Notes under the pieces: generated by a model
Seen by the model: the letters and a program-made list of their open reading frames with translations, nothing else
What the model was told of the DNA's origin: nothing
The model's database searches: none
Assembly (NCBI GenBank): GCA_031285085.1
Contig: JAITWW010000056.1
Coordinates: 1-8,596, forward strand
Direction: 5' to 3'
Source of the DNA: Candidatus Methanofilum arcanum
GTDB lineage: Archaea; Halobacteriota; Methanomicrobia; Methanomicrobiales; Methanospirillaceae
DNA: 8,596 nucleotides
Made by a program: the position numbers and the translations under genes
In this document: one piece after another, positions 1-6,001 of the stretch
Layout: every line of letters starts with the position of its first letter
How positions within the stretch are numbered: position 1 is the stretch's first letter

Positions 1-93
1 GTAATAAGAGTATCAGCAAGGAGTGTTTCCATTCAATTACATGGTTATGCTTCCAAACTGTTGTTTGAATTGGTATCACATAAAAATATGTAA
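1..93 (+). CDS. possible C-terminal tail of an upstream gene (partial)
   Basis: The first frame is open from the window edge through 30 codons to a TAA at 91-93, ending in residues ELVSHKNM. Of the other two plus frames, one starts with two stops and the other stops at about position 66. I recognise no family in so short a tail. Its main support is context: a hairpin that could be a terminator follows 43 bp later, and no start codon is needed if the gene began outside the window. Thirty open codons can easily occur by chance in this moderately AT-rich DNA, so this may simply be non-coding. Confidence 0.2.
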   Translation, partial: VIRVSARSVSIQLHGYASKLLFELVSHKNM

Positions 94-136
94 AAAATAA
101 TTCGTATTACTTTAAAGAGGGTGCGGAATCTCCATT

Positions 137-190
137 TATGAAAAAATGAGCATACTCATAATCCAGATATGTTTAGCTCATTTTTTCATA
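137..190. repeat. perfect 15-bp inverted repeat (hairpin, possible terminator)
   Basis: The arms TATGAAAAAATGAGC (137-151) and GCTCATTTTTTCATA (176-190) are exact reverse complements around a 24-base loop. A smaller nested hairpin, ATGAG-CATA-CTCAT (146-159), uses the left arm and would compete with the long stem. A run of six T (181-186) sits within the right arm. The element lies between a possible upstream gene end and the 3' side of the minus-strand tRNA, where a bidirectional terminator would be expected. A remnant of a small mobile element is an alternative, but I see no flanking target duplication. Confidence 0.75.
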
Positions 191-278
191 CATAGGGGTT
201 AGGCAAGAGTAATAGGAGTTAAACTTTTGTCAACAGAAAATGATGAACTGGGTGACTTTTGGAATCATTATGATTACT

Positions 279-284
279 AAAAAA
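279..284 (-). terminator. oligo-T terminator of tRNA-Ala
   Basis: The minus strand reads a run of six T starting four bases after the tRNA discriminator base. Archaeal RNA polymerase terminates efficiently at short T tracts, and the position is as expected for a monocistronic tRNA. No hairpin is required or clearly present. Confidence 0.5.
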
Positions 285-288
285 GATA

Positions 289-360
289 TGGACCGAGCGG
301 AAATTGAACCCGCGGCCTCTACCATGCCAAGGTAGCGATCTACCACTGATCTACCGGCCC
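289..360 (-). tRNA. tRNA-Ala (anticodon GGC)
   Basis: The reverse complement folds into a complete 72-base cloverleaf. The acceptor stem GGGCCGG/TCGGTCC contains the G3-U70 wobble pair that marks alanine tRNAs, and the discriminator base is A. The D stem is GATC/GATC, the anticodon stem is CTACC/GGTAG around loop TTGGCAT (anticodon GGC, reading GCC and GCU), and the T arm is GCGGG-TTCAATT-TCCGC with one G-U pair at the loop end. There is no intron. The terminal CCA is not encoded, so it is added after transcription. The gene is transcribed away from the fum-kor-suc genes, with a TATA-like sequence upstream and a T6 tract downstream. Confidence 0.96.
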
Positions 361-386
361 ATGAATAATGACGGTTTCACGTCCTC

Positions 387-396
387 TTATATGTAA
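387..396 (-). promoter_or_regulatory. candidate TATA box for tRNA-Ala
   Basis: The minus strand reads TTACATATAA, centred about 31 bases upstream of the mature tRNA 5' end. This fits an archaeal TATA box with a start site a few bases before the tRNA. No convincing purine-rich BRE precedes it. Confidence 0.4.
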
Positions 397-402
397 GAAC
401 CA

Positions 403-415
403 GAAACATAAATAG
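403..415 (+). promoter_or_regulatory. candidate BRE/TATA promoter for the fum operon
   Basis: AGAAACATAAATA looks like a BRE (purine-A-A-A) followed by an archaeal TATA box. Transcription would start near 437, giving fumA a leader of about 65-70 bases. A second weaker candidate, ATACTTAT at 473-480, is centred about 28 bases before the fumA ATG and would give a leaderless mRNA. That would suit the lack of a ribosome binding site. The sequence alone does not decide between them. Confidence 0.3.
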
Positions 416-488
416 ATATCCACGATACTGAGAGAAAATAAGACGAAATACCCATTACTCTCATAAACCCTCATACTTATCTTTTCTC

Positions 489-504
489 GGTACGCATATG
501 TACC
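489..504 (+). promoter_or_regulatory. palindrome abutting the fumA start codon (possible operator)
   Basis: GGTAC (489-493) and GTACC (500-504) are reverse complements around a 6-base core, GCATAT, and the right arm touches the ATG at 505. The site occupies the place where a Shine-Dalgarno sequence would normally be. It could be an operator or a small mRNA hairpin that affects initiation. A related sequence (GGTA, two variable bases, CATATGT) occurs at 8431-8443. Five-base arms are short, so chance is possible. Confidence 0.25.
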
Positions 505-1338
505 ATGAATCTTACGGCAGAAGAGATAATTCTCGCGAAAATAACGGATGCAACCTGCCGTGCAATCCACACGGCTGAGATATACCTCCCAACAGATGTT
601 AAAAATCGTCTGAAACATGCATATGAATGCGAACAAGTTCCTGTTGCTCGTGAGATCCTTGCACATATTTTGCAAAATATCCAGCTTGCCGAGGAGATGC
701 AGGCACCACTGTGTCAAGATACAGGAATTCCCGTCTTATATCTTACGCTTCCAGATGGATCTGCATGCACCAAGAATATGCGCGATGCGATACTCGCGGG
801 TATCATCAAAGCAACAGAACAGGTTCCTCTTCGACCAAATCTTGTTGACCCAGAGACAAGACATAACACAGACAATAATATCGGAATAGACATGCCGCCT
901 ATTCATATTCTTCCTGGAGAAACATGTACCATAACTGTACTTCCAAAAGGAGCGGGATCTGAAAACGTCTCTCGAATCAAGATGTTTCTTCCAACAGAAA
1001 AGGATGGCATACAACAATTTGTCACAGAAACCGTGCTTCTTGCAGGAGGTAGACCATGCCCCCCTATTGTGGTGGGGGTTGGGATTGGAGGCACATTTGA
1101 TAGCTGTGCTGCTCTTGCCAAAGAAGCGCTCCTTGAACCAATTGACACCATGACGCCGCAGGAAGAAGCCATGTGTGATGAGATAAACACTCTTGGCATC
1201 GGTCCGATGGGACTTGGAGGAGCAACAACCTGCCTTGCAGTAAAGATAAAAAAAGCTGGATGTCATACTGCTTCCCTCCCTGTTGCGGTAAATATCCAAT
1301 GTTGGGCATGTCGTCGAGCAACTGAAGAGATTCGTTGA
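505..1338 (+). CDS. fumA: fumarate hydratase class I, alpha subunit
   Basis: This is the N-terminal half of an oxygen-sensitive [4Fe-4S] fumarase (TtdA/FumA family), which reversibly hydrates fumarate to malate together with the beta subunit. It has 277 residues, the usual size for the split enzyme. Visible motifs are LCQDTG (C70), KGAGSEN (148-154), GRPCPP followed by VGVGIGG (C185), GIGPMGLGG (231-239) and QCWACRR (265-271). C70, C185 and most likely C266 (or C269) would bind the cluster, whose fourth iron is left open for substrate. In this methanogen context it probably runs from malate to fumarate in the reductive TCA branch. No ribosome binding site is visible before the ATG at 505. An ATG at 498 is out of frame. 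The related L-tartrate dehydratase is the main alternative, but the kor-suc neighbours favour fumarase. Confidence 0.93.
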   Translation: MNLTAEEIILAKITDATCRAIHTAEIYLPTDVKNRLKHAYECEQVPVAREILAHILQNIQLAEEMQAPLCQDTGIPVLYLTLPDGSACTKNMRDAILAGIIKATEQVPLRPNLVDPETRHNTDNNIGIDMPPIHILPGETCTITVLPKGAGSENVSRIKMFLPTEKDGIQQFVTETVLLAGGRPCPPIVVGVGIGGTFDSCAALAKEALLEPIDTMTPQEEAMCDEINTLGIGPMGLGGATTCLAVKIKKAGCHTASLPVAVNIQCWACRRATEEIR

Positions 1339-1347
1339 GGTTAAACC

Positions 1348-1887
1348 ATGCACGAACTAACTACCCCACTTGGAGACGAGATATACTCCCTTCATGCAGG
1401 AGATACCGTCTATCTTTCTGGAATGATCTATACCGCACGTGATGAGGCACACCTACGTATGCAAGAGGAAGGCATTCCATTTGAACCACAGGGTGCAGTT
1501 ATCTACCACTGTGGACCTGTTATACAAGATCAAAAGATCATCGCAGCAGGCCCCACTACCTCTGCACGCATGAATCCACTTACCGCTCCTGTGCTTGATG
1601 CAGGTGTTCGTGGACTTATTGGAAAGGGAGGCATGTCAGCAGCAGTTACAGAACAACTCCGTGGCAGAGGAGTGTACTTCTCATTCACAGGTGGATGTGC
1701 TGTCCTTGCTGCGACACATATGCAGTTGAAAGGGGTGCATTATCCAGATCTCGGAATGGCAGAAGCAATTTGGGAGCTGGAACTCAAAAAACTCCCCCTT
1801 ATTGTTGGTATTGACGCCCATGGCACCTCACTCTTTGCTAATATTGATGAACACGCAAAAATGGCATTCAAAAAATTGTACCCGTAA
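1348..1887 (+). CDS. fumB: fumarate hydratase class I, beta subunit
   Basis: This 179-residue protein is the C-terminal half of the split class I fumarase (FumB/TtdB family) and forms the active enzyme with the preceding gene product. Motifs seen are TARDEAH (29-35), FEPQGAVIYHCGPV (45-58), AGPTTSARM (67-75), GKGGM (92-96), SFTGGCAVL (112-120) and VGIDAHGTSLF (153-163). The arginine, histidine and threonine residues in these stretches belong to the substrate-binding surface known for the family. The start is well supported: GAGGTT (1337-1342) overlaps the fumA stop and lies 5 bases before the ATG, so translation is probably coupled to fumA, with only 9 bp between the genes. The length is complete and nothing essential appears missing. 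L-tartrate dehydratase beta is the only serious alternative. Confidence 0.93.
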   Translation: MHELTTPLGDEIYSLHAGDTVYLSGMIYTARDEAHLRMQEEGIPFEPQGAVIYHCGPVIQDQKIIAAGPTTSARMNPLTAPVLDAGVRGLIGKGGMSAAVTEQLRGRGVYFSFTGGCAVLAATHMQLKGVHYPDLGMAEAIWELELKKLPLIVGIDAHGTSLFANIDEHAKMAFKKLYP

Positions 1888-1895
1888 GCTAGGGT

Positions 1896-1927
1896 GAAAC
1901 TCGGATAATAGGAAACTTGGATAATAG
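1896..1927 (+). repeat. 16-bp tandem repeat, two copies, between fumB and korD
   Basis: GAAACTCGGATAATAG (1896-1911) is followed directly by GAAACTTGGATAATAG (1912-1927), differing at one base. A decayed third unit (AACTGGATACTG) continues to 1939. The second GATAATAG is centred about 25 bases before the korD ATG, where a TATA box of a leaderless transcript would lie. The repeat may therefore duplicate a promoter or regulator-binding element, but its function is unknown. Confidence 0.8.
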
Positions 1928-1947
1928 AACTGGATACTGAAAATAAC

Positions 1948-2226
1948 ATGATGAAACAACTCACCATTAATGAAACTCGCTGCAAAGGATGCAATCTCTG
2001 CACAATGGTCTGTCCCTACAAAATTTATCAGATCGGTACAACTCCAAATAGGCGTGGTATTTATGTACCAGTCCTTCATGAGTCTGGAAGATGTACAAAC
2101 TGTCGGCTTCAAGAGCTCTATGGAAGGGAGCTCTGCGGAGGATGTGCATTGATCTGTCCTGATCAAGCGATATCCTGGATCCCCGTTCCACAATATAAAA
2201 AATCCAACATCATAATTGAGTATTGA
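1948..2226 (+). CDS. korD: 2-oxoglutarate:ferredoxin oxidoreductase, delta (ferredoxin-like) subunit
   Basis: This 92-residue two-cluster ferredoxin passes electrons between ferredoxin and the KorAB catalytic core. The first cluster motif is standard: C12, C15, C18 and C22-P. The second is not. C63, C66 and C70-P are in register as the second to fourth ligands, but the first ligand must be C49 or C52, separated from C63 by a 10-13-residue insertion (RLQELYGREL region) instead of two residues. Gene order D-A-B-C matches known archaeal Kor operons. There is no Shine-Dalgarno sequence before the ATG, and no other in-frame start exists after the stop at 1909, so the gene may be read from a leaderless mRNA. 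A second ATG at 1951 is possible. An 86-bp gap follows before korA. Confidence 0.88.
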   Translation: MMKQLTINETRCKGCNLCTMVCPYKIYQIGTTPNRRGIYVPVLHESGRCTNCRLQELYGRELCGGCALICPDQAISWIPVPQYKKSNIIIEY

Positions 2227-2302
2227 CACAGGAAATGATGAAAGAGGAAGAGTAGAGATGGAAAAATGGTATAACAGTTCCAAAAAAATAAGAGAGGATT
2301 TT

Positions 2303-2308
2303 GAGGAG
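2303..2308 (+). promoter_or_regulatory. ribosome binding site that fixes the korA start
   Basis: GAGGAG lies 4 bases before the ATG at 2313. An in-frame TTG at 2301 overlaps this site and so cannot be its start, which places the korA start at 2313. Confidence 0.75.
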
Positions 2309-2312
2309 TTTC

Positions 2313-3428
2313 ATGTCGAAGCTTGAGTTTTTACAAGGCAATATTGCATGTGCAAAAGGAGCCATCGCAGCAGGTTGCACATTTTTTGGAGGATATCCTA
2401 TCACGCCATCAACAGAGGTAGCAGAGTATATGGCAGAGGCTCTTCCAAAAATTGAACGTGGATGTTTCATCCAGATGGAAGACGAGATCGCAGGAATTGC
2501 AAGTACTATCGGAGCTGCATGGACTGGAGCCAGATCAATGACTGCAACAAGTGGGCCAGGTTTTTCCTTAATGATGGAAAATATCGGGTATGCTTTCATG
2601 ACTGAGACACCTTGTGTTATTGTCAATGTACAACGAGGTGGCCCCTCTACCGGGCAGCCAACAATGGCAGCTCAGGGAGACATGATGCAAGCCAGATATG
2701 GATCCCATGGAGACTATGCAATTATTGCCTTGTGCCCCGCAACAGTGCAGGAATGTTTTGAACTGACTGTGAAAGCATTCAATCTTGCAGATCAATTCAG
2801 ATGCCCTGTTTTAGTCATGACAGATGAGATCATTGGACATATGCGTGAACGTGTCATCATCCCAGATTCCGTAGAAATAATTCCCCCAAAGCCTGCAAAA
2901 CCAACAGATCTTCCATTTGCGACTGATGAAACAGAGATCCCTGGGTTCTTGCCATTTGGTTCTGGACAACGGACACATGTAACAGGACTTACCCACGATG
3001 AAAGAGGGTATCCAGACTCTGCAGACCCACAGCGGCATGAAACTCTTGTTACACGATTAGTACATAAGATTGAGAGCAAGCGACATGAAATAGCAGATTA
3101 TGAGATCGTAAACCCAGATGCAGAGATTATCTTTGTATGCTATGGTGTACCGGTTCGATCAGTTCAGCAGCTTGCAGCACAGGACAAAACAATTGGATAT
3201 CTAAAGTTACGCATCGTTTGGCCATTTCCAGAAGAAGTCCTAAAACAATTCAAATGTGTATCAACATTCATCGTGCCAGAGATGAATCTTGGTATGATTT
3301 CGCGTGAGATCGAACGCCATACTACAGTTCCAGTTGTTTCTGCTGGAAAAATAGGAGGAGACCTGCATACGGCACAGGAATTGCAGGAGATTGCAAATGC
3401 ATATAAGGCGACTAGAGGACGTACATGA
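2313..3428 (+). CDS. korA: 2-oxoglutarate:ferredoxin oxidoreductase, alpha subunit
   Basis: This 371-residue subunit carries the pyrimidine-binding part of the thiamine pyrophosphate site and the transketolase C-terminal-like domain. Domain I spans about residues 1-190, with GYPITPSTEVAEYM (27-40), the conserved glutamate region QMEDEIAGI (54-62), SGPGFSLMMENIGYAF (80-95) and VQRGGPSTGQPT (106-117). A linker (about 190-240) leads to domain II (about 270-365), with VCYGVPVRSV (275-284), WPFPEE (303-308) and VPEMNLGM (321-328). In the reductive direction the complex joins CO2 to succinyl-CoA using reduced ferredoxin and makes 2-oxoglutarate. The ATG at 2313 is chosen for its GAGGAG site; a TTG at 2301 would add MRSF. 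The stop overlaps the korB start (ATGA). Sequence alone does not fully exclude another 2-oxoacid substrate, but the delta subunit, gene order and sucCD argue for 2-oxoglutarate. Confidence 0.93.
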   Translation: MSKLEFLQGNIACAKGAIAAGCTFFGGYPITPSTEVAEYMAEALPKIERGCFIQMEDEIAGIASTIGAAWTGARSMTATSGPGFSLMMENIGYAFMTETPCVIVNVQRGGPSTGQPTMAAQGDMMQARYGSHGDYAIIALCPATVQECFELTVKAFNLADQFRCPVLVMTDEIIGHMRERVIIPDSVEIIPPKPAKPTDLPFATDETEIPGFLPFGSGQRTHVTGLTHDERGYPDSADPQRHETLVTRLVHKIESKRHEIADYEIVNPDAEIIFVCYGVPVRSVQQLAAQDKTIGYLKLRIVWPFPEEVLKQFKCVSTFIVPEMNLGMISREIERHTTVPVVSAGKIGGDLHTAQELQEIANAYKATRGRT

Positions 3429-4222
3429 AAGCGCAGGTAAAAGAGGATTGGTTCAGACAGGATCGTCTCCCCCATATCTTTTGTGTAGGATGTGGAAATG
3501 GCACAGTCATTAACTGTGTTGTTGATGCTGTTTATGATCTAGAGCTCGATATTGATAAAACAGTCTTTATCTCAGGAATTGGTTGTTCCTCCCGAGCTCC
3601 TGGATATATGGCAACTGATTCTTTGCACACAACACATGGTCGTGCACTCGCATTTGCAACAGGCGTGAAGCTTGGACGTCCAGAATTTGATGTCATTGTC
3701 TTTACAGGAGATGGAGATCTCGCAGCTATTGGCGGAAATCACTTCATTCATGCTTGCCGTAGAAATATCGATCTCACCGTTGTATGCATGAACAATCAGA
3801 TATATGGTATGACTGGAGGACAGGGAAGCCCATGCACACCCATTGGAAAATTGTCTACTACAACACCATATGGAGCAAATGAAACACCATTTGACCTGTG
3901 TGAACTCGCAGTCGCAGCAGGTGCAAATTATGTTGCACGCTGGACATCCTATCACGCCAAAGAACTTCGTAATGCAGTGATTAAAGGAATAGAGACACCA
4001 GGACTTTCCTTTATAGAGGTCGCTTGTCAGTGTCCTACATCATTTGGAAATAAAAATAAATTAAGACAGCCAATAGACCATGTGAACTTTTTTCGCAAAA
4101 ACGCAATATTTCTTCAAAAAGCAAAAAAAATGGAAGAAGAAAGAAAAGAGATCCCAGCTGAAGCAGTCATTGTTGGCGAATATGCAAGACGCAGCCGACC
4201 TGTCATTGGAGGAAGGATATGA
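3425..4222 (+). CDS. korB: 2-oxoglutarate:ferredoxin oxidoreductase, beta subunit
   Basis: This 265-residue subunit binds the diphosphate end of thiamine pyrophosphate and one [4Fe-4S] cluster. The TPP motif runs from TGDGDLAAIGGNHF (94-107) to CMNNQIYGMTGGQ (121-133), with the Mg-binding aspartate and asparagines present. Likely cluster cysteines are C20 and C23 (CVGCG), C54 (GIGCSSR) and C203 (CQCPTSFG), with C201 as an alternative. The start overlaps the korA stop by four bases (ATGA) and has GAGG at 3415-3418, so translation is coupled. The last ~35 residues form a charged tail that begins with the lysine- and glutamate-rich stretch KAKKMEEERKE. All catalytic elements appear intact. Confidence 0.94.
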   Translation: MKAQVKEDWFRQDRLPHIFCVGCGNGTVINCVVDAVYDLELDIDKTVFISGIGCSSRAPGYMATDSLHTTHGRALAFATGVKLGRPEFDVIVFTGDGDLAAIGGNHFIHACRRNIDLTVVCMNNQIYGMTGGQGSPCTPIGKLSTTTPYGANETPFDLCELAVAAGANYVARWTSYHAKELRNAVIKGIETPGLSFIEVACQCPTSFGNKNKLRQPIDHVNFFRKNAIFLQKAKKMEEERKEIPAEAVIVGEYARRSRPVIGGRI

Positions 4223-4749
4223 GGACTGAGATCCGATTTGCAGGATTTGGTGGTCAGGGAATCATTACTTCTGCTGTGATCTTTGGAAAAGCAGCAGCAC
4301 TCTATGACAATAAGTATGTTGTACAGACACAGGTCTATGGGCCAGAAGCTCGAGGTGGTGCTGCGACGGGTGCCGTTATCATCGACGAGGTAGAGATCCT
4401 GTATCCAAAAGTAGTAGATCCAGATATCTACGTAATTATGAGCCAGGATGGTTTTGACAAATATGGAACAAAAACAAAACCAGATGCAATAATGGTGCTT
4501 GACAGTGGACTTGTACATGATCGCCCAAACTGTACATACTATGAAGTCCCAGCAAGCCGTGTTGCAAAAGAAGATCTCGGTCGAGTGATTGTAGCAAATA
4601 TCATCATGCTTGGAGCCTTAGTGGCAGCAACTGGAGTGATTGGAAGAGAAGCACTAAAAGAAGGCATCTTAACCAGTGTTCCAAAAGGCACTGAAGAGTT
4701 GAACATGAAAGCTATGATACAGGGTTTTGAATTAATTCAAAAGATATGA
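4219..4749 (+). CDS. korC: 2-oxoglutarate:ferredoxin oxidoreductase, gamma subunit
   Basis: This 176-residue protein is the gamma-domain subunit of 2-oxoacid:ferredoxin oxidoreductases, the domain associated with coenzyme A binding. Family signatures are GFGGQGI (9-15) and QVYGPEARGGAATGAVII (38-55), followed by a Rossmann-like core with YVIMSQDGFDKY (71-82) and VLDSG (93-97). The start overlaps the korB stop (ATGA), and a strong GGAGGA site lies at 4208-4213, so korA, korB and korC are translationally coupled and probably made in equal amounts. The length is normal for archaeal KorC. A purine-rich 67-bp gap without an obvious terminator separates it from sucC. Confidence 0.93.
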   Translation: MRTEIRFAGFGGQGIITSAVIFGKAAALYDNKYVVQTQVYGPEARGGAATGAVIIDEVEILYPKVVDPDIYVIMSQDGFDKYGTKTKPDAIMVLDSGLVHDRPNCTYYEVPASRVAKEDLGRVIVANIIMLGALVAATGVIGREALKEGILTSVPKGTEELNMKAMIQGFELIQKI

Positions 4750-4816
4750 GTATAGAGGAATCATAGAAAGATAAGGAGAGACAAAAGAGAGAAGGATTCA
4801 TGGAGGGGAGAGAGAG

Positions 4817-6001
4817 ATGAAGCTTCTGGAAGATGAGGCAAAAGAGATATTTCGTGCATATGGTATACATGTTGCAAAGAGCATTGTTCTTGATAAGTGG
4901 AACGATGAGAGTTTTGCCCTCATTCAAAAGGAGGTTGGAGATCTGGTTGTGGTCAAAGCACTTGTCAGTGTTGGTGGCCGTGGAAAAGCAGGTGGTGTAT
5001 TACTTCCAGAGGCTACGCCTGCAGGAATCCAAGAGGCATGTGAACAGTTGCTTGGATCAGAGATCAAAGGTGTTCCAGTTGAGAAGGTGCTTGTTGAAGA
5101 GCGATTATCTATTTTGCATGAGTGTTATGTCTCAATAACCATTGATCGCCTGAAAAAATCTCCTATTATTCTTTTTGCTGATGATGGAGGTGTTGATATC
5201 GAGGAGCTTGCACGAGATCAGCCAGCTGCTGTCAGAAGAGCTCATGTATATCCCCTGTGTGAGACGGTTCCTGAGTATATCACACGCTATATCGTGAATC
5301 AAAAAAGTCTCCAAGAGATCTCTCAAGATGTCACTGTAGACGCAACAATGGTAGCAGAGATCAAGCGGACCGTGAACATATTGTATCAGATCTTTGTAGA
5401 AAGAGACTGTACCCTCGTCGAGATTAATCCATTGGTGCTGACGCACCATGGGGTGTATGCAGTTGATGCAAAGATCATTTTAGATGATAATGCCTTGTAT
5501 CGACAGGATATTGCATGCAATCGAGATCTCTCAACGCTTGAACAGGAAGCAGAGAAGTATGGTTTTTCCTTTGTTGAGCTTGATGGTCAGATCGGAGTGA
5601 TTGGGAATGGTGCAGGGCTTACCATGGCAACACTGGATCTCATTCACAGACATGGAGGGGGGTTTGGCATAAGGCCCGCAAACTTTTTAGATGTTGGAGG
5701 AGGTGCGGATCAAGATCGGGTAAGCCGGGCTCTTCAGATGCTTGAGCAGCTTCCAAATCTCAAAGTTATTGTAATTAACCTCCTCGGAGGGATTACCAGG
5801 TGTGATGAGGTCGCAAAGGGTATTCTTGCAGCAGATCTGTCTCGTCCCATTATGATTAGACTTGCAGGAACAAATGAGGAGGAGGGAAAAGCGATATTAC
5901 ATGATCGTGGATATGGTATGTATCAGAAGATGGAAGACGCCATTGTAGCAGCTGTGTTGCATGTGCAGCAAGAAGAGAAGAACAGAGAGGGATGCACATG
6001 A
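4817..6001 (+). CDS. sucC: succinyl-CoA synthetase (ADP-forming), beta subunit
   Basis: This 394-residue ATP-grasp subunit binds nucleotide and succinate. With SucD it interconverts succinate, CoA and ATP with succinyl-CoA, ADP and phosphate. In this operon it probably makes succinyl-CoA for KorDABC. Seen are the typical N-terminus MKLLEDEAKEIFRAYGI, the nucleotide-loop motif VGGRGKAGGV (52-61), Mg-binding VEINPLV (201-207) and DAK (217-219). The C-terminal flavodoxin-like domain (about 240-385) has GNGAGLTMATLD (263-274), NFLDVGGGA (289-297) and NLLGGITRCD (321-330). The length is close to that of E. coli SucC (388). A strong GGAGGGG site (4802-4808) supports the ATG at 4817. The stop overlaps the sucD start. 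ADP rather than GDP use is assumed from the family and is not shown by the sequence. Confidence 0.95.
   Translation: MKLLEDEAKEIFRAYGIHVAKSIVLDKWNDESFALIQKEVGDLVVVKALVSVGGRGKAGGVLLPEATPAGIQEACEQLLGSEIKGVPVEKVLVEERLSILHECYVSITIDRLKKSPIILFADDGGVDIEELARDQPAAVRRAHVYPLCETVPEYITRYIVNQKSLQEISQDVTVDATMVAEIKRTVNILYQIFVERDCTLVEINPLVLTHHGVYAVDAKIILDDNALYRQDIACNRDLSTLEQEAEKYGFSFVELDGQIGVIGNGAGLTMATLDLIHRHGGGFGIRPANFLDVGGGADQDRVSRALQMLEQLPNLKVIVINLLGGITRCDEVAKGILAADLSRPIMIRLAGTNEEEGKAILHDRGYGMYQKMEDAIVAAVLHVQQEEKNREGCT

Noticed and set aside
237..275. Possible C/D box guide RNA (ATGATGA at 240-246) and the small palindrome AATCAT-T-ATGATT (263-275)
   Set aside because: No CTGA D box or internal D'/C' boxes follow at a suitable distance, and the palindrome is short and AT-rich. 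The segment is left as unexplained non-coding DNA.
736..1353. A 205-codon open frame on the minus strand across fumA and the fumB start
   Set aside because: It lies opposite a gene with clear class I fumarase motifs, is very rich in Cys and Ser, and has no recognisable domain. It is a shadow frame.
2301..2312. TTG at 2301 as the korA start
   Set aside because: It overlaps the GAGGAG ribosome binding site that serves the ATG at 2313, and the family N-terminus fits MSKLEFLQGN.
4750..4816. Terminator or separate promoter between korC and sucC
   Set aside because: The gap is purine-rich with no T run on the plus strand and no convincing TATA box. The only clear signal is the sucC ribosome binding site, so co-transcription with kor is simpler.
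5992..5997. ATG at 5992 as the sucD start
   Set aside because: It abuts the GAGAGGG site with no spacing. The ATG at 5998 has 6-base spacing and forms the same ATGA overlap used elsewhere in the operon.
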